DNA of 64,000 bases from Lentisphaerota bacterium (GCA_017134815.1 CP071032.1:1302001-1366000); one strand, 5' to 3'; positions 24,516 through 34,291 are shown, numbered from the stretch's first letter. Notes: generated by a model from the letters alone, not told the origin. Numbers and translations are program-made.

Positions 24516-25097
24516 ATGGACTTATTTGACTTATCGCAAAACATCAGAAAGCTTCGGCAGGAGCAGGGATTAACTGTAGAACAGCTGGCTACTCAGAGTG
24601 GATTCAGCAAGGGATTTATTTCCAGACTGGAGAATTTCCGTGTCAATCCGTCACTGAATGCCCTGCAAAAGATATCGACTGCCCTTGGCGTAAAAGTCGG
24701 AGACCTTTTTCATTCCGAACTCAAATGCCCATTATACACTTTTGGAAAACTTGATGAGGGCAATGAGTTGTCGCGTGATGATAACAAAAAGTACGGATTT
24801 AAATATCTGGCACTCGCTCACCCTCAGATTGGCCGGAAACTCAACCCCATGATAATTGAGTACACCCGGGGTTCCATTGAACGTGACTTTATGATGCACG
24901 AATCTGATGAATTCTATGTACTGCTGGAAGGTGAGGTGGATTTCTTTGTCACGGACGAATCCGGCAGAAAACATATGGTTGCCGGCGACACAGTTTATTT
25001 GGCAGCAAATATTCCACACAAAGTAAGGCTGCATGACAACTGCTCTTTTGCCAAAGCGCTTGTCATTTATGAAAACACTTCAGTTCAGCCTGGCTGA
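24516..25097 (+). CDS. XRE-family transcriptional regulator with C-terminal cupin domain
   Basis: A 193-residue protein. Residues about 6-60 form a helix-turn-helix (IRKLRQEQGLTVEQLATQSGFSKGFISRLE). Residues about 110-185 form a cupin barrel, with HESDEFYVLLEGEVDFFV, GDTVYLAANIPHKV and HDN as the two cupin motifs. Cupins of this class bind a small ligand that tunes DNA binding. An AAGGA box precedes the ATG at 24516. The gene probably shares a transcript with the dehydrogenase and is a good candidate to regulate it through the TTGTTTACT sites. Confidence 0.85.
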   Translation: MDLFDLSQNIRKLRQEQGLTVEQLATQSGFSKGFISRLENFRVNPSLNALQKISTALGVKVGDLFHSELKCPLYTFGKLDEGNELSRDDNKKYGFKYLALAHPQIGRKLNPMIIEYTRGSIERDFMMHESDEFYVLLEGEVDFFVTDESGRKHMVAGDTVYLAANIPHKVRLHDNCSFAKALVIYENTSVQPG

Positions 25098-25351
25098 AAG
25101 TCAAGCTTTCCTGGCTGGTGCCCGGTTTTGAAGGGCACCAAAGCTCCTGAATATTACTGTTTTGTTAATTATTCACCAGACCCATTCAGACTATGGAACA
25201 ATCCGGGTGCAGAGGCGGTCATTTTGACTATTGGTGTTTACCCCGATGTTGAATAGTGAAAAAACAGTCTGATAAGCTGAATTCAATTTAAAAATTGATA
25301 ACTTGTCAGCATGTTCTTAAATAACAAAACAAATCAGGAGATCTTACCATC

Positions 25352-26197
25352 ATGAGAACATTCTCAAGCTCTCTCACAGTTTCCGCCGCCCTCACCTTTC
25401 TAGCTATTGCCGGAATATGCACCTCAAGTGCGGCAAAATATCAATCCCGGAAGACAGTATTCATCTCGCACCGGGGTGAAAATGTCATTGCTCCTGAAAA
25501 TACCATGTCAGCTTTTAAACTGGCCTGGAAGAAGAACTCCGACGGCGTCGAAACAGATGTGCATTTAACCAAAGACGGCAAAATAGTCTGCTGTCATGAT
25601 GATACAACCGGAAGAACCGCAAATGACAATCTGGAAATCAGCAAGTCAACGCTGACACAGCTACGTAAACTGGACTTTGGTTCATGGAAAAATCCTGAAT
25701 ACAAAGGCGAAAAAATTCCGCTGCTGTCTGAACTGCTCAAGGCAGCACCGCACGACAAACTCGTATATATCGAGATTAAATCTGCTGACCCTGACATGAT
25801 CAAGCCCATGGTCAAAGTAATCAAGGATTCAAAGTTTCCGCTTGATGAAATCAGGCTGATAAGCTTTCACTGGAAATCTCTGGCCAAAGCCAAGAAGCTG
25901 CTGCCGAATGTTGAAGCCTATGCGCTTTATGAATTTGTCGACAAGGATGCCGGCCTTAACAGAAAACCAAACAGCATAAAACTGCTGGCCATGCTCAATA
26001 AAACCAATTTCGACGGAATCGACCTTCAGGCAATGCCGCAGATGGACAAAAGATTTGTCCAGACCTTCCACAATGCCGGAAAATCATTCCATGTCTGGAC
26101 TGTGGATGATCCCAAAGAAGCCCAGAGACTGATCAGCATTGGAGTAGATTCTATCACGTCCAACCGCGGTGCTTACTTGAAAAAAATTCTCAGGTAA
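25352..26197 (+). CDS. Secreted glycerophosphodiester phosphodiesterase
   Basis: A 281-residue protein with a Sec signal peptide (about 1-28). The GDPD TIM barrel follows: ISHRGENVIAPENTMSAF with the catalytic HRG and E..T, DGVETDVHLTKDGKIVCCHDDT with the metal-binding E.D and second His, and later HVWTVDDPKEAQRL and GVDSITSNRG. It should hydrolyse glycerophosphodiesters to glycerol-3-phosphate and an alcohol in the periplasm or outside the cell. AGGAG lies upstream and a strong terminator follows. It is a single-gene unit. Confidence 0.92.
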   Translation: MRTFSSSLTVSAALTFLAIAGICTSSAAKYQSRKTVFISHRGENVIAPENTMSAFKLAWKKNSDGVETDVHLTKDGKIVCCHDDTTGRTANDNLEISKSTLTQLRKLDFGSWKNPEYKGEKIPLLSELLKAAPHDKLVYIEIKSADPDMIKPMVKVIKDSKFPLDEIRLISFHWKSLAKAKKLLPNVEAYALYEFVDKDAGLNRKPNSIKLLAMLNKTNFDGIDLQAMPQMDKRFVQTFHNAGKSFHVWTVDDPKEAQRLISIGVDSITSNRGAYLKKILR

Positions 26198-26262
26198 GAC
26201 AATAATAACAAAACTGAAAACAACAGTTTTTTGATCAGTCTGAATCAGCATTTTACATTTCT

Positions 26263-26290
26263 GGCGTCGATATAAAATCGACGCCTTTTT
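26263..26290 (+). terminator. Rho-independent terminator of the glycerophosphodiesterase gene
   Basis: GGCGTCGA (26263-26270) pairs with TCGACGCC (26278-26285), followed by TTTTTT. Confidence 0.9.
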
Positions 26291-26428
26291 TACAGGAGAC
26301 CTTAAACAGAGTTATTTCTTGAAACAGCGCATTATTTTAGTAACCGTTTAACGCCTGCATAGACAATAATTTAAGAGGCGAAAAGTATCTATAAATAATA
26401 TAATTGCGCAACTTTTAGTTCAAAAAAA

Positions 26429-26456
26429 TTGACTTCTGATACTGTAACTGTATAAT
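26429..26456 (+). promoter_or_regulatory. Sigma-70 promoter of the tail-specific protease
   Basis: TTGACT (26429-26434), a 16-bp spacer, then TATAAT (26451-26456). The predicted transcript start is near 26463. Confidence 0.75.
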
Positions 26457-26505
26457 ACCAAATATGCTCAATGCCCATGAAATTATGAAATTCACAGGAT
26501 TTATG

Positions 26506-28716
26506 ATGAAAAGATATTGCAATATAATCGTCTCCGCGCTGATCATACTTACATTAGGTACGGCTTGTACAGCTAAAGCTGATAACGCAAAACTTACAGA
26601 AGACCAGAAACTATCTGTAATTACCAAGCTGGCCTCCAGGCTGATTGCAAAAAACCATTACAGACAACATCCGCTGGACAACAAAATATCCTCAAAGCTG
26701 TTTGACGAGTACTTCAAACTGCTTGACCCCAGCAAAATATACTTTACTCAGGAAGATATTAAGAAGTTTGAGAAGTATCGCTATTACCTCGACGACCTTG
26801 CCAGAATGGGAAATAACGATTTCGCATTTGAAGTTTATAAACTCTATCTGCTGCGGCTTGAAGACTATCGCAAGTTTGCCGAAAAAGAACTGAAAAAGGG
26901 CTTTGATTTTACTAAAAAAGAGTCATTCAGTATCGATCGCTCCAAACTGCCGCGCTGTGCAGACATGAAAGAACTGAAGAAAGTCTGGCGCAAGAAACTG
27001 AAGAATGACCTGCTTTACTTCAAGCTTATGAAACGAGCTCTGCTGGACGAAGCCAAAGACCATAAGGGCAAAAAAGAAAGCGAGAAAGATAAAGCCAGAG
27101 AGAAAAAGCTTGCTGCTTTGAAAAAGATCTGGGACAAACGCACCCCGGAAGAAAAAATATTGAAGCGCCTGCGCGACATCAACAACGAAATGAGTCAGAA
27201 AGATAAGATAGATATTCTGCGTTTCTACTTGACTGCGCTGGCCTTGACCTACGGCCCGCATTCCGGCTATCTGTCACCCAAGGACCAGGAAGATTTCGAT
27301 ATCAACATGAAGCTCTCACTGGTAGGAATCGGTGCCGTGCTGACCAGTGACGACGGCTATACTAAAGTCGTCAAAATAATTCCTGGAGGACCGGCGGCTA
27401 AAGACGGCAAACTCAAGCCGGAGGATCGAATTATAGCCGTTACTCAGGATAATGGCGAAACCACTGATATTATTGATATGTCGATCAGTAAAGTGGTCGA
27501 ACTTATCCGCGGCAAAAAAGGTACTAAAGTAACCTTGACTATTCTGCCGGGCAGCAAGGGACGCAATGCCGTACCGGTAAATATAACTCTGGTACGTGAT
27601 AAAGTCGCGCTCAAAAGCAGTGAGGCCACCGGCAAGGTTTATGAGACAAAGGACCGGTTCGGCAATAAAATGAAAGTCGGCGTCATTACCCTGCCCCGTT
27701 TCTATATGGACTTCAAAGCCGCGTTCAGCGGTGACCCGAATTTCAAAAGCTCCAGCCGGGATGTGGCTAAAATCCTTGATAAATTTCAGAAAGATAAAGT
27801 TGACGGCGTAGTCGTTGACCTGCGCTATAATGGTGGCGGCAGCCTGCGTGAAGCCATTAACCTGACTGGATTGTTTATCGGCAAAGGACCGATTGTCCAG
27901 GTGCGGCAAAGTGACCGCTCAGTCTCGGTTAAATACGATCCTGATTCAATCATTCATTACAAGGGACCGCTTGTAGTGCTTATGAATAAACTGACATCTT
28001 CCGCCGCGGAAATCTTTACCGGAGCAATCAAAGACTACCAGCGTGGTATCATTGTCGGCGACTCCAGAACCTACGGCAAAGGCACAGTACTTGATGTAAT
28101 CGACCTTAACCGTCTGCTGCGCTACATTAATCAGGACTTTCCGGCTGGCACAGTTAAATTTGAAAGTGCAGTATTCTACCGTGTCAATGGAGCATCAACC
28201 CAGCAGCTGGGGGTTGTGCCGGATATAAAACTGCCGTCCTTTACAGAATACATGGAAATCGGCGAGCTGTACAATGATAACCATCTGCCATGGGATGCTA
28301 TAAACGAAGTCCCCCACGATTTCTATGATAAAAAAATCAGTTCTGAAATCAAAACTGTCAAAGAATGGTCTAAAGAGCGGCTCTCCAAAAGCCCGGAATA
28401 CAAAGTGCTTTTGAAAAACCTCAAGATGTTCAACAAATACAAAAAGCGCAAGGAAATTTCCCTTAATGAAAAAGAACGCTGGGGCGAGTACCTTCAGGAA
28501 AAGAAAATGCGTGACGCCAATGAAAAATACTTGAGCCAGCTGACTGATACCGCCGATGACGATAAAAAGGACAAGGATAAAGATTTCTATTTGAATGAAG
28601 CTATCCATATTCTGACTGACTATATTGATGTGAAGAAGAACAAAAAGCCCACATCAAAGGCAAAAGTAGCCGCTATTACCAAAATGAAAAAAGAACCTGT
28701 GGCGGTTAAGCACTGA
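26506..28716 (+). CDS. prc: Tail-specific (carboxy-terminal processing) protease, S41 family
   Basis: About 736 residues. An N-terminal signal sequence (about 1-25) is followed by a helical Lys-rich region. A PDZ domain lies near residues 265-350 (GIGAVLTSDDGYTKVVKIIPGGPAAKDGKL). The S41 core has the catalytic S499 (LTSSAAEIF) and K525 (TYGKGTV). A charged C-terminal domain resembles the extra domain of E. coli Prc. It works in the periplasm, trimming or degrading proteins from the C-terminus. ATGs at 26464, 26503 and 26506 are possible; AGGAT favours 26503/26506. A GGGGGC/GCCCCC hairpin (28722-28739) after the stop may end transcription. Confidence 0.9.
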   Translation: MKRYCNIIVSALIILTLGTACTAKADNAKLTEDQKLSVITKLASRLIAKNHYRQHPLDNKISSKLFDEYFKLLDPSKIYFTQEDIKKFEKYRYYLDDLARMGNNDFAFEVYKLYLLRLEDYRKFAEKELKKGFDFTKKESFSIDRSKLPRCADMKELKKVWRKKLKNDLLYFKLMKRALLDEAKDHKGKKESEKDKAREKKLAALKKIWDKRTPEEKILKRLRDINNEMSQKDKIDILRFYLTALALTYGPHSGYLSPKDQEDFDINMKLSLVGIGAVLTSDDGYTKVVKIIPGGPAAKDGKLKPEDRIIAVTQDNGETTDIIDMSISKVVELIRGKKGTKVTLTILPGSKGRNAVPVNITLVRDKVALKSSEATGKVYETKDRFGNKMKVGVITLPRFYMDFKAAFSGDPNFKSSSRDVAKILDKFQKDKVDGVVVDLRYNGGGSLREAINLTGLFIGKGPIVQVRQSDRSVSVKYDPDSIIHYKGPLVVLMNKLTSSAAEIFTGAIKDYQRGIIVGDSRTYGKGTVLDVIDLNRLLRYINQDFPAGTVKFESAVFYRVNGASTQQLGVVPDIKLPSFTEYMEIGELYNDNHLPWDAINEVPHDFYDKKISSEIKTVKEWSKERLSKSPEYKVLLKNLKMFNKYKKRKEISLNEKERWGEYLQEKKMRDANEKYLSQLTDTADDDKKDKDKDFYLNEAIHILTDYIDVKKNKKPTSKAKVAAITKMKKEPVAVKH

Positions 28717-28870
28717 TATCCGGGGGCTCGTCTGCCCCCTGTTCTCAACCGCCTGGACAAGGTTTCAACTCTACCCGGTTTGTGTGCCTGTTTTTTTATA
28801 AAACTTGAACACGCCGGGATTTTAATATCCAGCAAAACAGTTTATCAATTTTTACAGAGACTCGCTCCAT

Positions 28871-28900
28871 AAAAAAAAAGGCGGCAGAAGAACTGCCGCC
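28871..28900 (-). terminator. Rho-independent terminator of the purF-carA operon
   Basis: GGCGGCAG (28880-28887) pairs with CTGCCGCC (28893-28900); nine T follow on the minus strand. Confidence 0.92.
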
Positions 28901-28914
28901 TCGGAAATGTAAAC

Positions 28915-30069
28915 TCACCTGCTCATCATCTCTTTGAAATTATCAAAAAGATAATGCGGATCACGCGGCCCCGGAGCTGCTTCCGGGTGATATTGAACTG
29001 CAAACATGGGCTCAGTCTTGTGCCTGACCCCTTCTACAGTATTGTCATTCAAGTTAATATGAGTAACTTCAAGGCATTCTGGAATGGTTTCCGCATCGAC
29101 ACCGAAGTTATGATTCTGAGAGGTGATCTCAACTGCACCGGTAGCCAGATTTTTTACCGGATGATTGCAGCCGTGATGACCGAATTTCAAACGAAAAGTA
29201 CTGGCCCCGCAAGCCAGGCTCAACAGCTGGTTGCCAAGGCAGATTCCCATAATCGGAACTTTGCCGATGAGGTCTTTGCCGGCATTAACCGCATATTTAA
29301 CCGCGGCAGGGTCAGCCGGGCCATTTGAGAAAAATACACCGTCTGGTTTCAGGGCCAGGACTTCAGACGCTGGAGTCTGAGCCGGGACTACAGTCACATC
29401 CATTCCCTGCAGTCGCAGGCAACGCAGAATATTCCACTTTATGCCGAAGTCGTAGGCCACAATTCTATGCTCAACCGGAGGCAGCTCCTCGGCAACGCCC
29501 CAACTTGCAGTCAAGCTGCCGTCAGGATCCCAATGAAACTTTTTGGTACAACTGACCTTTGAAGCGTAATCCTGATTATCCAGTCCGCACCAGGCTTTCG
29601 CTTTAGCAACAGCTTCTTTTTCAGAAATTGCCTCATTTGAGCAGTGCAGGAAGCCCTTGAGCGTTCCGGAACTCCGCAGTTTGGTAGTCAGTTCACGAGT
29701 ATCAAGACCGGCAATGGCAGGAGTATCGTTTTGTCGCAAAACGTCGGACAAAGTTGACTCACTGCGCCAGTTGCTGGCATCATTTATATTGTGGATAATA
29801 AAGCCGTTGAGAAAAAGCTGACGTGATTCCATGTCGGCATGGTTGAACCCGTAATTGCCGATCTCCGGATAAGTCATTGTTACAAATTGTCCGGCGTATG
29901 ACGGATCGCTCAGTATTTCCTGATATCCAGTCATTCCAGTATTAAAGACAACTTCCCCGACTTTATCAACAGGAGCTCCTACTGAATACCCACTTAGTAT
30001 GGTGCCGTCCTCAAGTGCAAGGAAAGCTTTTTTTTCCCGCTGCTGCTTCCAGTTATAAGAATGCTGCAT
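28915..30069 (-). CDS. carA: Carbamoyl-phosphate synthase small (glutaminase) subunit
   Basis: A 384-residue class I glutamine amidotransferase subunit. The N-terminal CarA domain (ALEDGTILSGYSVGAP...VVFNTGMTGYQEILSDPSYAGQ) precedes the GATase domain with the nucleophile in GICLGNQ, FGHHGCNHPV and the catalytic His-Glu in QYHPEAAPGPRD. The usual GICLGHQ is GICLGNQ here. It supplies ammonia to CarB for carbamoyl phosphate (pyrimidines, arginine). GGAG precedes the ATG. It follows purF by 47 bp; carB lies 5.3 kb away with pyrG. Confidence 0.95.
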   Translation of the reverse strand: MQHSYNWKQQREKKAFLALEDGTILSGYSVGAPVDKVGEVVFNTGMTGYQEILSDPSYAGQFVTMTYPEIGNYGFNHADMESRQLFLNGFIIHNINDASNWRSESTLSDVLRQNDTPAIAGLDTRELTTKLRSSGTLKGFLHCSNEAISEKEAVAKAKAWCGLDNQDYASKVSCTKKFHWDPDGSLTASWGVAEELPPVEHRIVAYDFGIKWNILRCLRLQGMDVTVVPAQTPASEVLALKPDGVFFSNGPADPAAVKYAVNAGKDLIGKVPIMGICLGNQLLSLACGASTFRLKFGHHGCNHPVKNLATGAVEITSQNHNFGVDAETIPECLEVTHINLNDNTVEGVRHKTEPMFAVQYHPEAAPGPRDPHYLFDNFKEMMSR

Positions 30070-30116
30070 AAAATCTCCGGTTTTATTTTAATTTTCTATA
30101 TAAAATGTATTTCTAT

Positions 30117-32015
30117 TTAATATGCACGTTTGTTGCTGCCTTCAATATAATTCACATATGACTGATTGACCACTTTATTTCCGCCCGGAGTCGGATAATT
30201 TCCGGTAAAATACCAGTCTCCGAGATGATCCGGGCAGGATTTATGCAGATCTTCAATCGTTTGGTAAATGAATTCCACCTCAGCTTTCATATCTTCAGGC
30301 CGCAGCATTTCACCAATTTTGCGCGATACCTGTTCTGCTGAAAATGGTTCATATATTTTTTTCACGGCATTCACCATTTCCTCTGTCGGCAGTTTTAACT
30401 GCTGACGGGCATCCTCGTATACCTGTTTCAGCAGATCACTCATTCCGTTTTCCTTGACCAGTTCAACTGCAGCCTCGAAAGCTATGAACTGTCCCAGTCG
30501 AGCCATGTCAATGCCGTAACAGTCGGGATAGCGAATCTGCGGGGCTGAAGAAACCACGACAATCTTTCTAGGGCCAGTCCGGTCAAGAATCCGCAGAATG
30601 CTTTCACGCATAGTAGTACCCCTGACAATTGAGTCATCTATTATCACCAGTGAGTCGACGCCGGGCCTGACTACGCCATAGGTAATGTCATATACATGGG
30701 CTGCCAGTTCGTTACGCTGTGAATCGTCACTGATGAAAGTACGCAGTTTGGCATCTTTTACCGCCACTTTTTCAAATCTGGGCTTCAAGTGGATTAATTT
30801 TCTCAGTGATTTGGTGTCATTGATGTCAATTGATTTGAGCTTCTCAACTTGAGAATCGCTGCAGCGTTTATTGAGTTCTTCCGCCATTCCGAAAAAACAG
30901 GTTTCCGCAGTATTCGGTATAAATGAGAAAACAGTATTTTCAATATCATTGTCAATTGCCTTGAGTACCGCCGGAACCAGTTTACGTCCCAGGGTCTTGC
31001 GCTCTTTATAGATGTCTTTGTCGGAACCACGGGAAAAATATATTCTTTCAAAAGAACAGGATTTGCGGGGTAAAGGATCAGTATATGGTTTTACCGAAAA
31101 GTCTTTGTTCTTTTTTATCACCAGAGCATGCGCTGGCGGCAGTTCTTTTATTTCTTCAGCCGGTACATTGAATGCGGTTTGAATCGGCGGACGTTCTGAA
31201 GTTACTACCAGAACCTCATCATCCTTGTAATAATATGCCGGCCTGATTCCGGCAGGGTCACGAATGACAAATGCATCGCCGTGCCCTAAAAGCCCACAGC
31301 ATACAAAACCGCCATCCCATTTTCTACAGGCATGCTGCAGAATTCCAGTCAGATCAAGGTTTTCAGCGATAAGCTTGGAAATTTCCTCGCGCGGATATCC
31401 ATCATTCTTAAATTTTTTGTAAAGCAGGTTGTTTTCTTCATCAATCGAATATCCGATCATCTCCAGCATGGTCACGTTATCGGAATATTCAAGCGGGTGC
31501 TGCCCCAGCCCGATCAGGGAACGGAAAAGCGTATCAACATTGGTCAGGTTGAAATTCCCGGCTGTAATCAGCGTACGCGTCTGCCAGTTGTTTTCCCTGA
31601 TAAAAGGATGGCAGCTTTCGACACTGTTGCGCCCAAAGGTGCCGTACCGCAGATGCCCGGCGTAAAGCTCGCCGCAGAACCTGGCGTTATTTTTGAGCCA
31701 TTCGATATCTCCCTGCTGAAAAGGATGCTGCTCCAGCAGTGAGTTTATCTCTGAATTTACTTTTCTGAATATATCTTTCAGCGGGTCGTGACGGTTGGAC
31801 CTTTCGCGGGATATATATCTAACGCCCGGCGGCACATCAAACTTAATTGACGCAATTCCGGCACCATCCTGACCCCGGTTATGCTGTTTTTCCATTAAAA
31901 GGCACAGCTTATTTAATCCATAAAATGCGGATCCGTATTTCTCGCGATAATAGTCAAGCGGTTTCAGCAGTCTGATCATCGCAATTCCGCATTCGTGCTT
32001 TATTGCTTCACTCAT
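30117..32015 (-). CDS. purF: Amidophosphoribosyltransferase, long form
   Basis: A 632-residue enzyme, about 130 residues longer than E. coli PurF, like the Bacteroidetes-type version. The class II glutaminase begins after a short propeptide at KHECGIA. EKQHNRGQDGAGIAS and the oxyanion-loop NFNLTN region follow. The phosphoribosyltransferase half carries the PRPP loop VIIDDSIVRGTTM and RYPDCYGIDMARLGQFIAFEAA. It commits PRPP to purine synthesis. It starts the purF-carA unit, linking purine and pyrimidine synthesis. Confidence 0.9.
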   Translation of the reverse strand: MSEAIKHECGIAMIRLLKPLDYYREKYGSAFYGLNKLCLLMEKQHNRGQDGAGIASIKFDVPPGVRYISRERSNRHDPLKDIFRKVNSEINSLLEQHPFQQGDIEWLKNNARFCGELYAGHLRYGTFGRNSVESCHPFIRENNWQTRTLITAGNFNLTNVDTLFRSLIGLGQHPLEYSDNVTMLEMIGYSIDEENNLLYKKFKNDGYPREEISKLIAENLDLTGILQHACRKWDGGFVCCGLLGHGDAFVIRDPAGIRPAYYYKDDEVLVVTSERPPIQTAFNVPAEEIKELPPAHALVIKKNKDFSVKPYTDPLPRKSCSFERIYFSRGSDKDIYKERKTLGRKLVPAVLKAIDNDIENTVFSFIPNTAETCFFGMAEELNKRCSDSQVEKLKSIDINDTKSLRKLIHLKPRFEKVAVKDAKLRTFISDDSQRNELAAHVYDITYGVVRPGVDSLVIIDDSIVRGTTMRESILRILDRTGPRKIVVVSSAPQIRYPDCYGIDMARLGQFIAFEAAVELVKENGMSDLLKQVYEDARQQLKLPTEEMVNAVKKIYEPFSAEQVSRKIGEMLRPEDMKAEVEFIYQTIEDLHKSCPDHLGDWYFTGNYPTPGGNKVVNQSYVNYIEGSNKRAY

Positions 32016-32465
32016 AAAAAATCAGTTCCCAGTTTGAATAGAATAGCATTTTCCAGAAACGGTTATTTATATATTCAATGTGCCTAATATTCAAATGATA
32101 ACATAACTTTTTCAAAAAAATCTTTTCAATTATCGGGTATTATAACAACATGTAACACAATAATCTATAAGTTAAATGCATTTATTTAAAGACGCAAACC
32201 AGCAATAGTTCATAAAATTTATCCCGTATTGGATTTTGCTACAAAAATCTTTTTCAAACTAAAATATTTTAGACATTTGAATACTCGAGTTATGAAGCTA
32301 TTCTGTACCTTTCTATAAAAATTAATGTAAAAATAAATGATTTAAGCAGGCTTAATACACTATTTTTTAAAAATTTATATAGCTTGACCTGCTATATAAA
32401 TAATTACTGATTTAAGTAATCATTAAATTATTCAGCCAGTTGTTTTAAGTAGAAGAGGAGATTAA
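32016..32465 (+). other. 450-bp AT-rich intergenic region with no gene
   Basis: It separates divergent purF and the kinase-like gene. No reading frame looks coding. The right half holds two palindromes, listed separately. It must contain the promoters of both flanking genes, but I see no convincing consensus pair. Confidence 0.6.
32374..32420 (+). promoter_or_regulatory. Two palindromes upstream of the kinase-like gene
   Basis: TTTATATAGC (32374-32383) and GCTATATAAA (32391-32400) form a perfect 10-bp inverted repeat around TTGACCT. A second repeat, ATTACT (32403-32408) and AGTAAT (32415-32420), follows. Both lie within 95 bp of the start codon and look like operators, or a structured 5' leader. 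Confidence 0.5.
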
Positions 32466-33875
32466 ATGCAGCAGAATATAATGAGGGCTATTGATGCATA
32501 CGTAGAAAATCCTAATAAGGCCAGCTGGAGCGACTGGCAGCTCTTTCAGCATCATGGAGAAAAAGGTATCAAAAGAGCTTTATGCCTGAAGTATTATTTA
32601 ATCACGGCACAGACAGCGCAAACAGACAGCTTCTGGCAAATTCTGGACGACTTTTCAGATAGATCAATAAAAGCATCTTTCCTGTATCAAATTGATACCG
32701 CCAATGGCGTTCATAATCCCAGAGAATGTTTAAGTCACAGTGACTTGAAACTAATGGGACTACCCTGGGGCAAAAACTTAAGCCTTATGGTATTTTATAA
32801 CAGGCAGGCTGATTTACTGAACGGGGGCAACCTGAACCCCTCTTCATTGAGAAGCTATATTAAAAAGGTCTGTGAAACTTCAAGATACGTTCCCCAGACT
32901 ATCCGCCGACAACAGTCTACAAGTATGTCAAGGTACGGGTTTCTTTTCGACAGAGTTGATTGCCCTTTTGACCTTGATGAACCCTCCATTGCTGTATCGG
33001 TTAAAGAGTTGAAACTCAAAAAAACGTCGAATGAATCCGCCCATACCATCCGCGTTTACAGCAATCGTTTTGATGATAAAACCCTGTATTTCAGCAAAGA
33101 CCTTAACCAGAGGAACCGTCTGGCTGAATTGAGAAACTATGCGGTGGAGATCATGTATGCCAACCTGTGGCAATGGTTCCTTGGAAAAAGAATTTCCAGT
33201 TCAATGCTCAGGCTTGATGAGAACGGTAGAGTTTCCGGAATCAGTTCAAAGGGGCTGCCCTATTTCATTGAATTCGCCAGTGTTACTACAGAACAGGCGC
33301 TTTGGCATAAAGGACTGGTATCCATTATCTTCTACTCTTATTTACTGATGGAAAATGACCTGCATACTAAGAACATCGGTTTGACGATTCAGTATGATGA
33401 TGAAGCAAGCAAAGGGATAGTAGTTTTCGGTAAAATTGACCATGATTATATTGCCTCCAACTGGGGTGTGGGCGGCAAGAATTTTACAGACCAGTTTCCG
33501 CTGAATAAAATTAAGCTGGTAATTTCAGTTCCCGAGGCAAGAACTTTTCAGCAGCTGTTCGCGCACTTCAGGTTTTCTCCCGGAACTGAAAACAGTTTCT
33601 GGATTAATCTGGCTCACGCATTGAGGACAAAACCCGGGACTTCAAGAAACCGGCTTCAGGCTTCAGTTTTTCTGACTGGTCTCGTTCAGCGACATTATCA
33701 GCGGGAATTGAAGAAGACTGTTGAACATTTTATCAAAAAATCAAAGACTCTTTACAAACTTGACCGGCATATGAAGGGAATACTGCAGAGTTTAAAAATG
33801 CATAATGTACCGACAGACAAAGCCGAAGAAGTTTATCAAGTGCTTTTTAACCGAATCCGAAGCGTGGCAAGGTAA
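32466..33875 (+). CDS. Orphan protein with lipid-kinase/HipA-like active-site pattern
   Basis: 469 residues with no signal peptide and GAGGAG upstream of the ATG. I do not recognise the family. The middle resembles a two-lobed kinase of the PI3/4-kinase or HipA kind: a candidate ATP lysine in YFSKDL (K211), a helix Glu in NYAVEIMYANLWQWFLG (E228), then ENDLHTKNIGL (D298, H300, N303), matching D-x-H-x-x-N, and GKIDHDY (D325) at the metal-binding Asp position. The first 150 residues and the helical last 100 have no visible relatives. There is no antitoxin-like neighbour. The kinase call is inference from spacing and motifs only. Confidence 0.5.
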   Translation: MQQNIMRAIDAYVENPNKASWSDWQLFQHHGEKGIKRALCLKYYLITAQTAQTDSFWQILDDFSDRSIKASFLYQIDTANGVHNPRECLSHSDLKLMGLPWGKNLSLMVFYNRQADLLNGGNLNPSSLRSYIKKVCETSRYVPQTIRRQQSTSMSRYGFLFDRVDCPFDLDEPSIAVSVKELKLKKTSNESAHTIRVYSNRFDDKTLYFSKDLNQRNRLAELRNYAVEIMYANLWQWFLGKRISSSMLRLDENGRVSGISSKGLPYFIEFASVTTEQALWHKGLVSIIFYSYLLMENDLHTKNIGLTIQYDDEASKGIVVFGKIDHDYIASNWGVGGKNFTDQFPLNKIKLVISVPEARTFQQLFAHFRFSPGTENSFWINLAHALRTKPGTSRNRLQASVFLTGLVQRHYQRELKKTVEHFIKKSKTLYKLDRHMKGILQSLKMHNVPTDKAEEVYQVLFNRIRSVAR

Positions 33876-33992
33876 CCGGTAAAACTTTAAAGCACACAGC
33901 AGAAAGCCATAAGCTGTGAAAACATTGAAAATTAAATAGTGATATTATGAAGTTCAGTGATGGGCAAATCATTGCTGTCCGGCAAATAAAAA

Positions 33993-34068
33993 TGGTACCC
34001 GGGAGAGGAATTGAACCTCCGACACGTGGTTTAGGAAACCACTGCTCTATCCACTGAGCTACCCAGGC
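33993..34068 (-). tRNA. tRNA-Arg (anticodon CCT)
   Basis: The minus strand gives a full cloverleaf. GCCTGGG pairs with CCCGGGT (first pair G-U), then A and an encoded CCA. The D arm is GCTC...GAGC, the anticodon stem GTGGT/ACCAC with loop TTCCTAA, and the T arm GGAGGTTCAATTCCTCT. It reads AGG codons. The isolated position next to the orphan kinase-like gene fits a spot where DNA can insert, but no attachment repeat was seen. Confidence 0.95.
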
Positions 34069-34291
34069 ACGTGTGCATAAAATAGTTTTCAGTCGAGGAA
34101 TTTCAATTGATGTCGGTAAAAAATATTGAATTTGCTTTTTTTCAGGTAAAACTACCCTCTAAAAATTATGATAAGTCAATATAAACAGTTGCTTTTTCTA
34201 TAAAAAAATGTAAATTCAGTTATACTAATTGTTAAATAGATTAACAAAGTTCTTAATTATCACAATTCATTTAGCTTCGGGGGAAGGAAAA

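Noticed and set aside
30117..32015. A gene fusion explaining the long PurF
   Set aside because: The length and the opening KHECGIA..RLLKPL pattern fit a known long form of amidophosphoribosyltransferase; no extra domain is visible.
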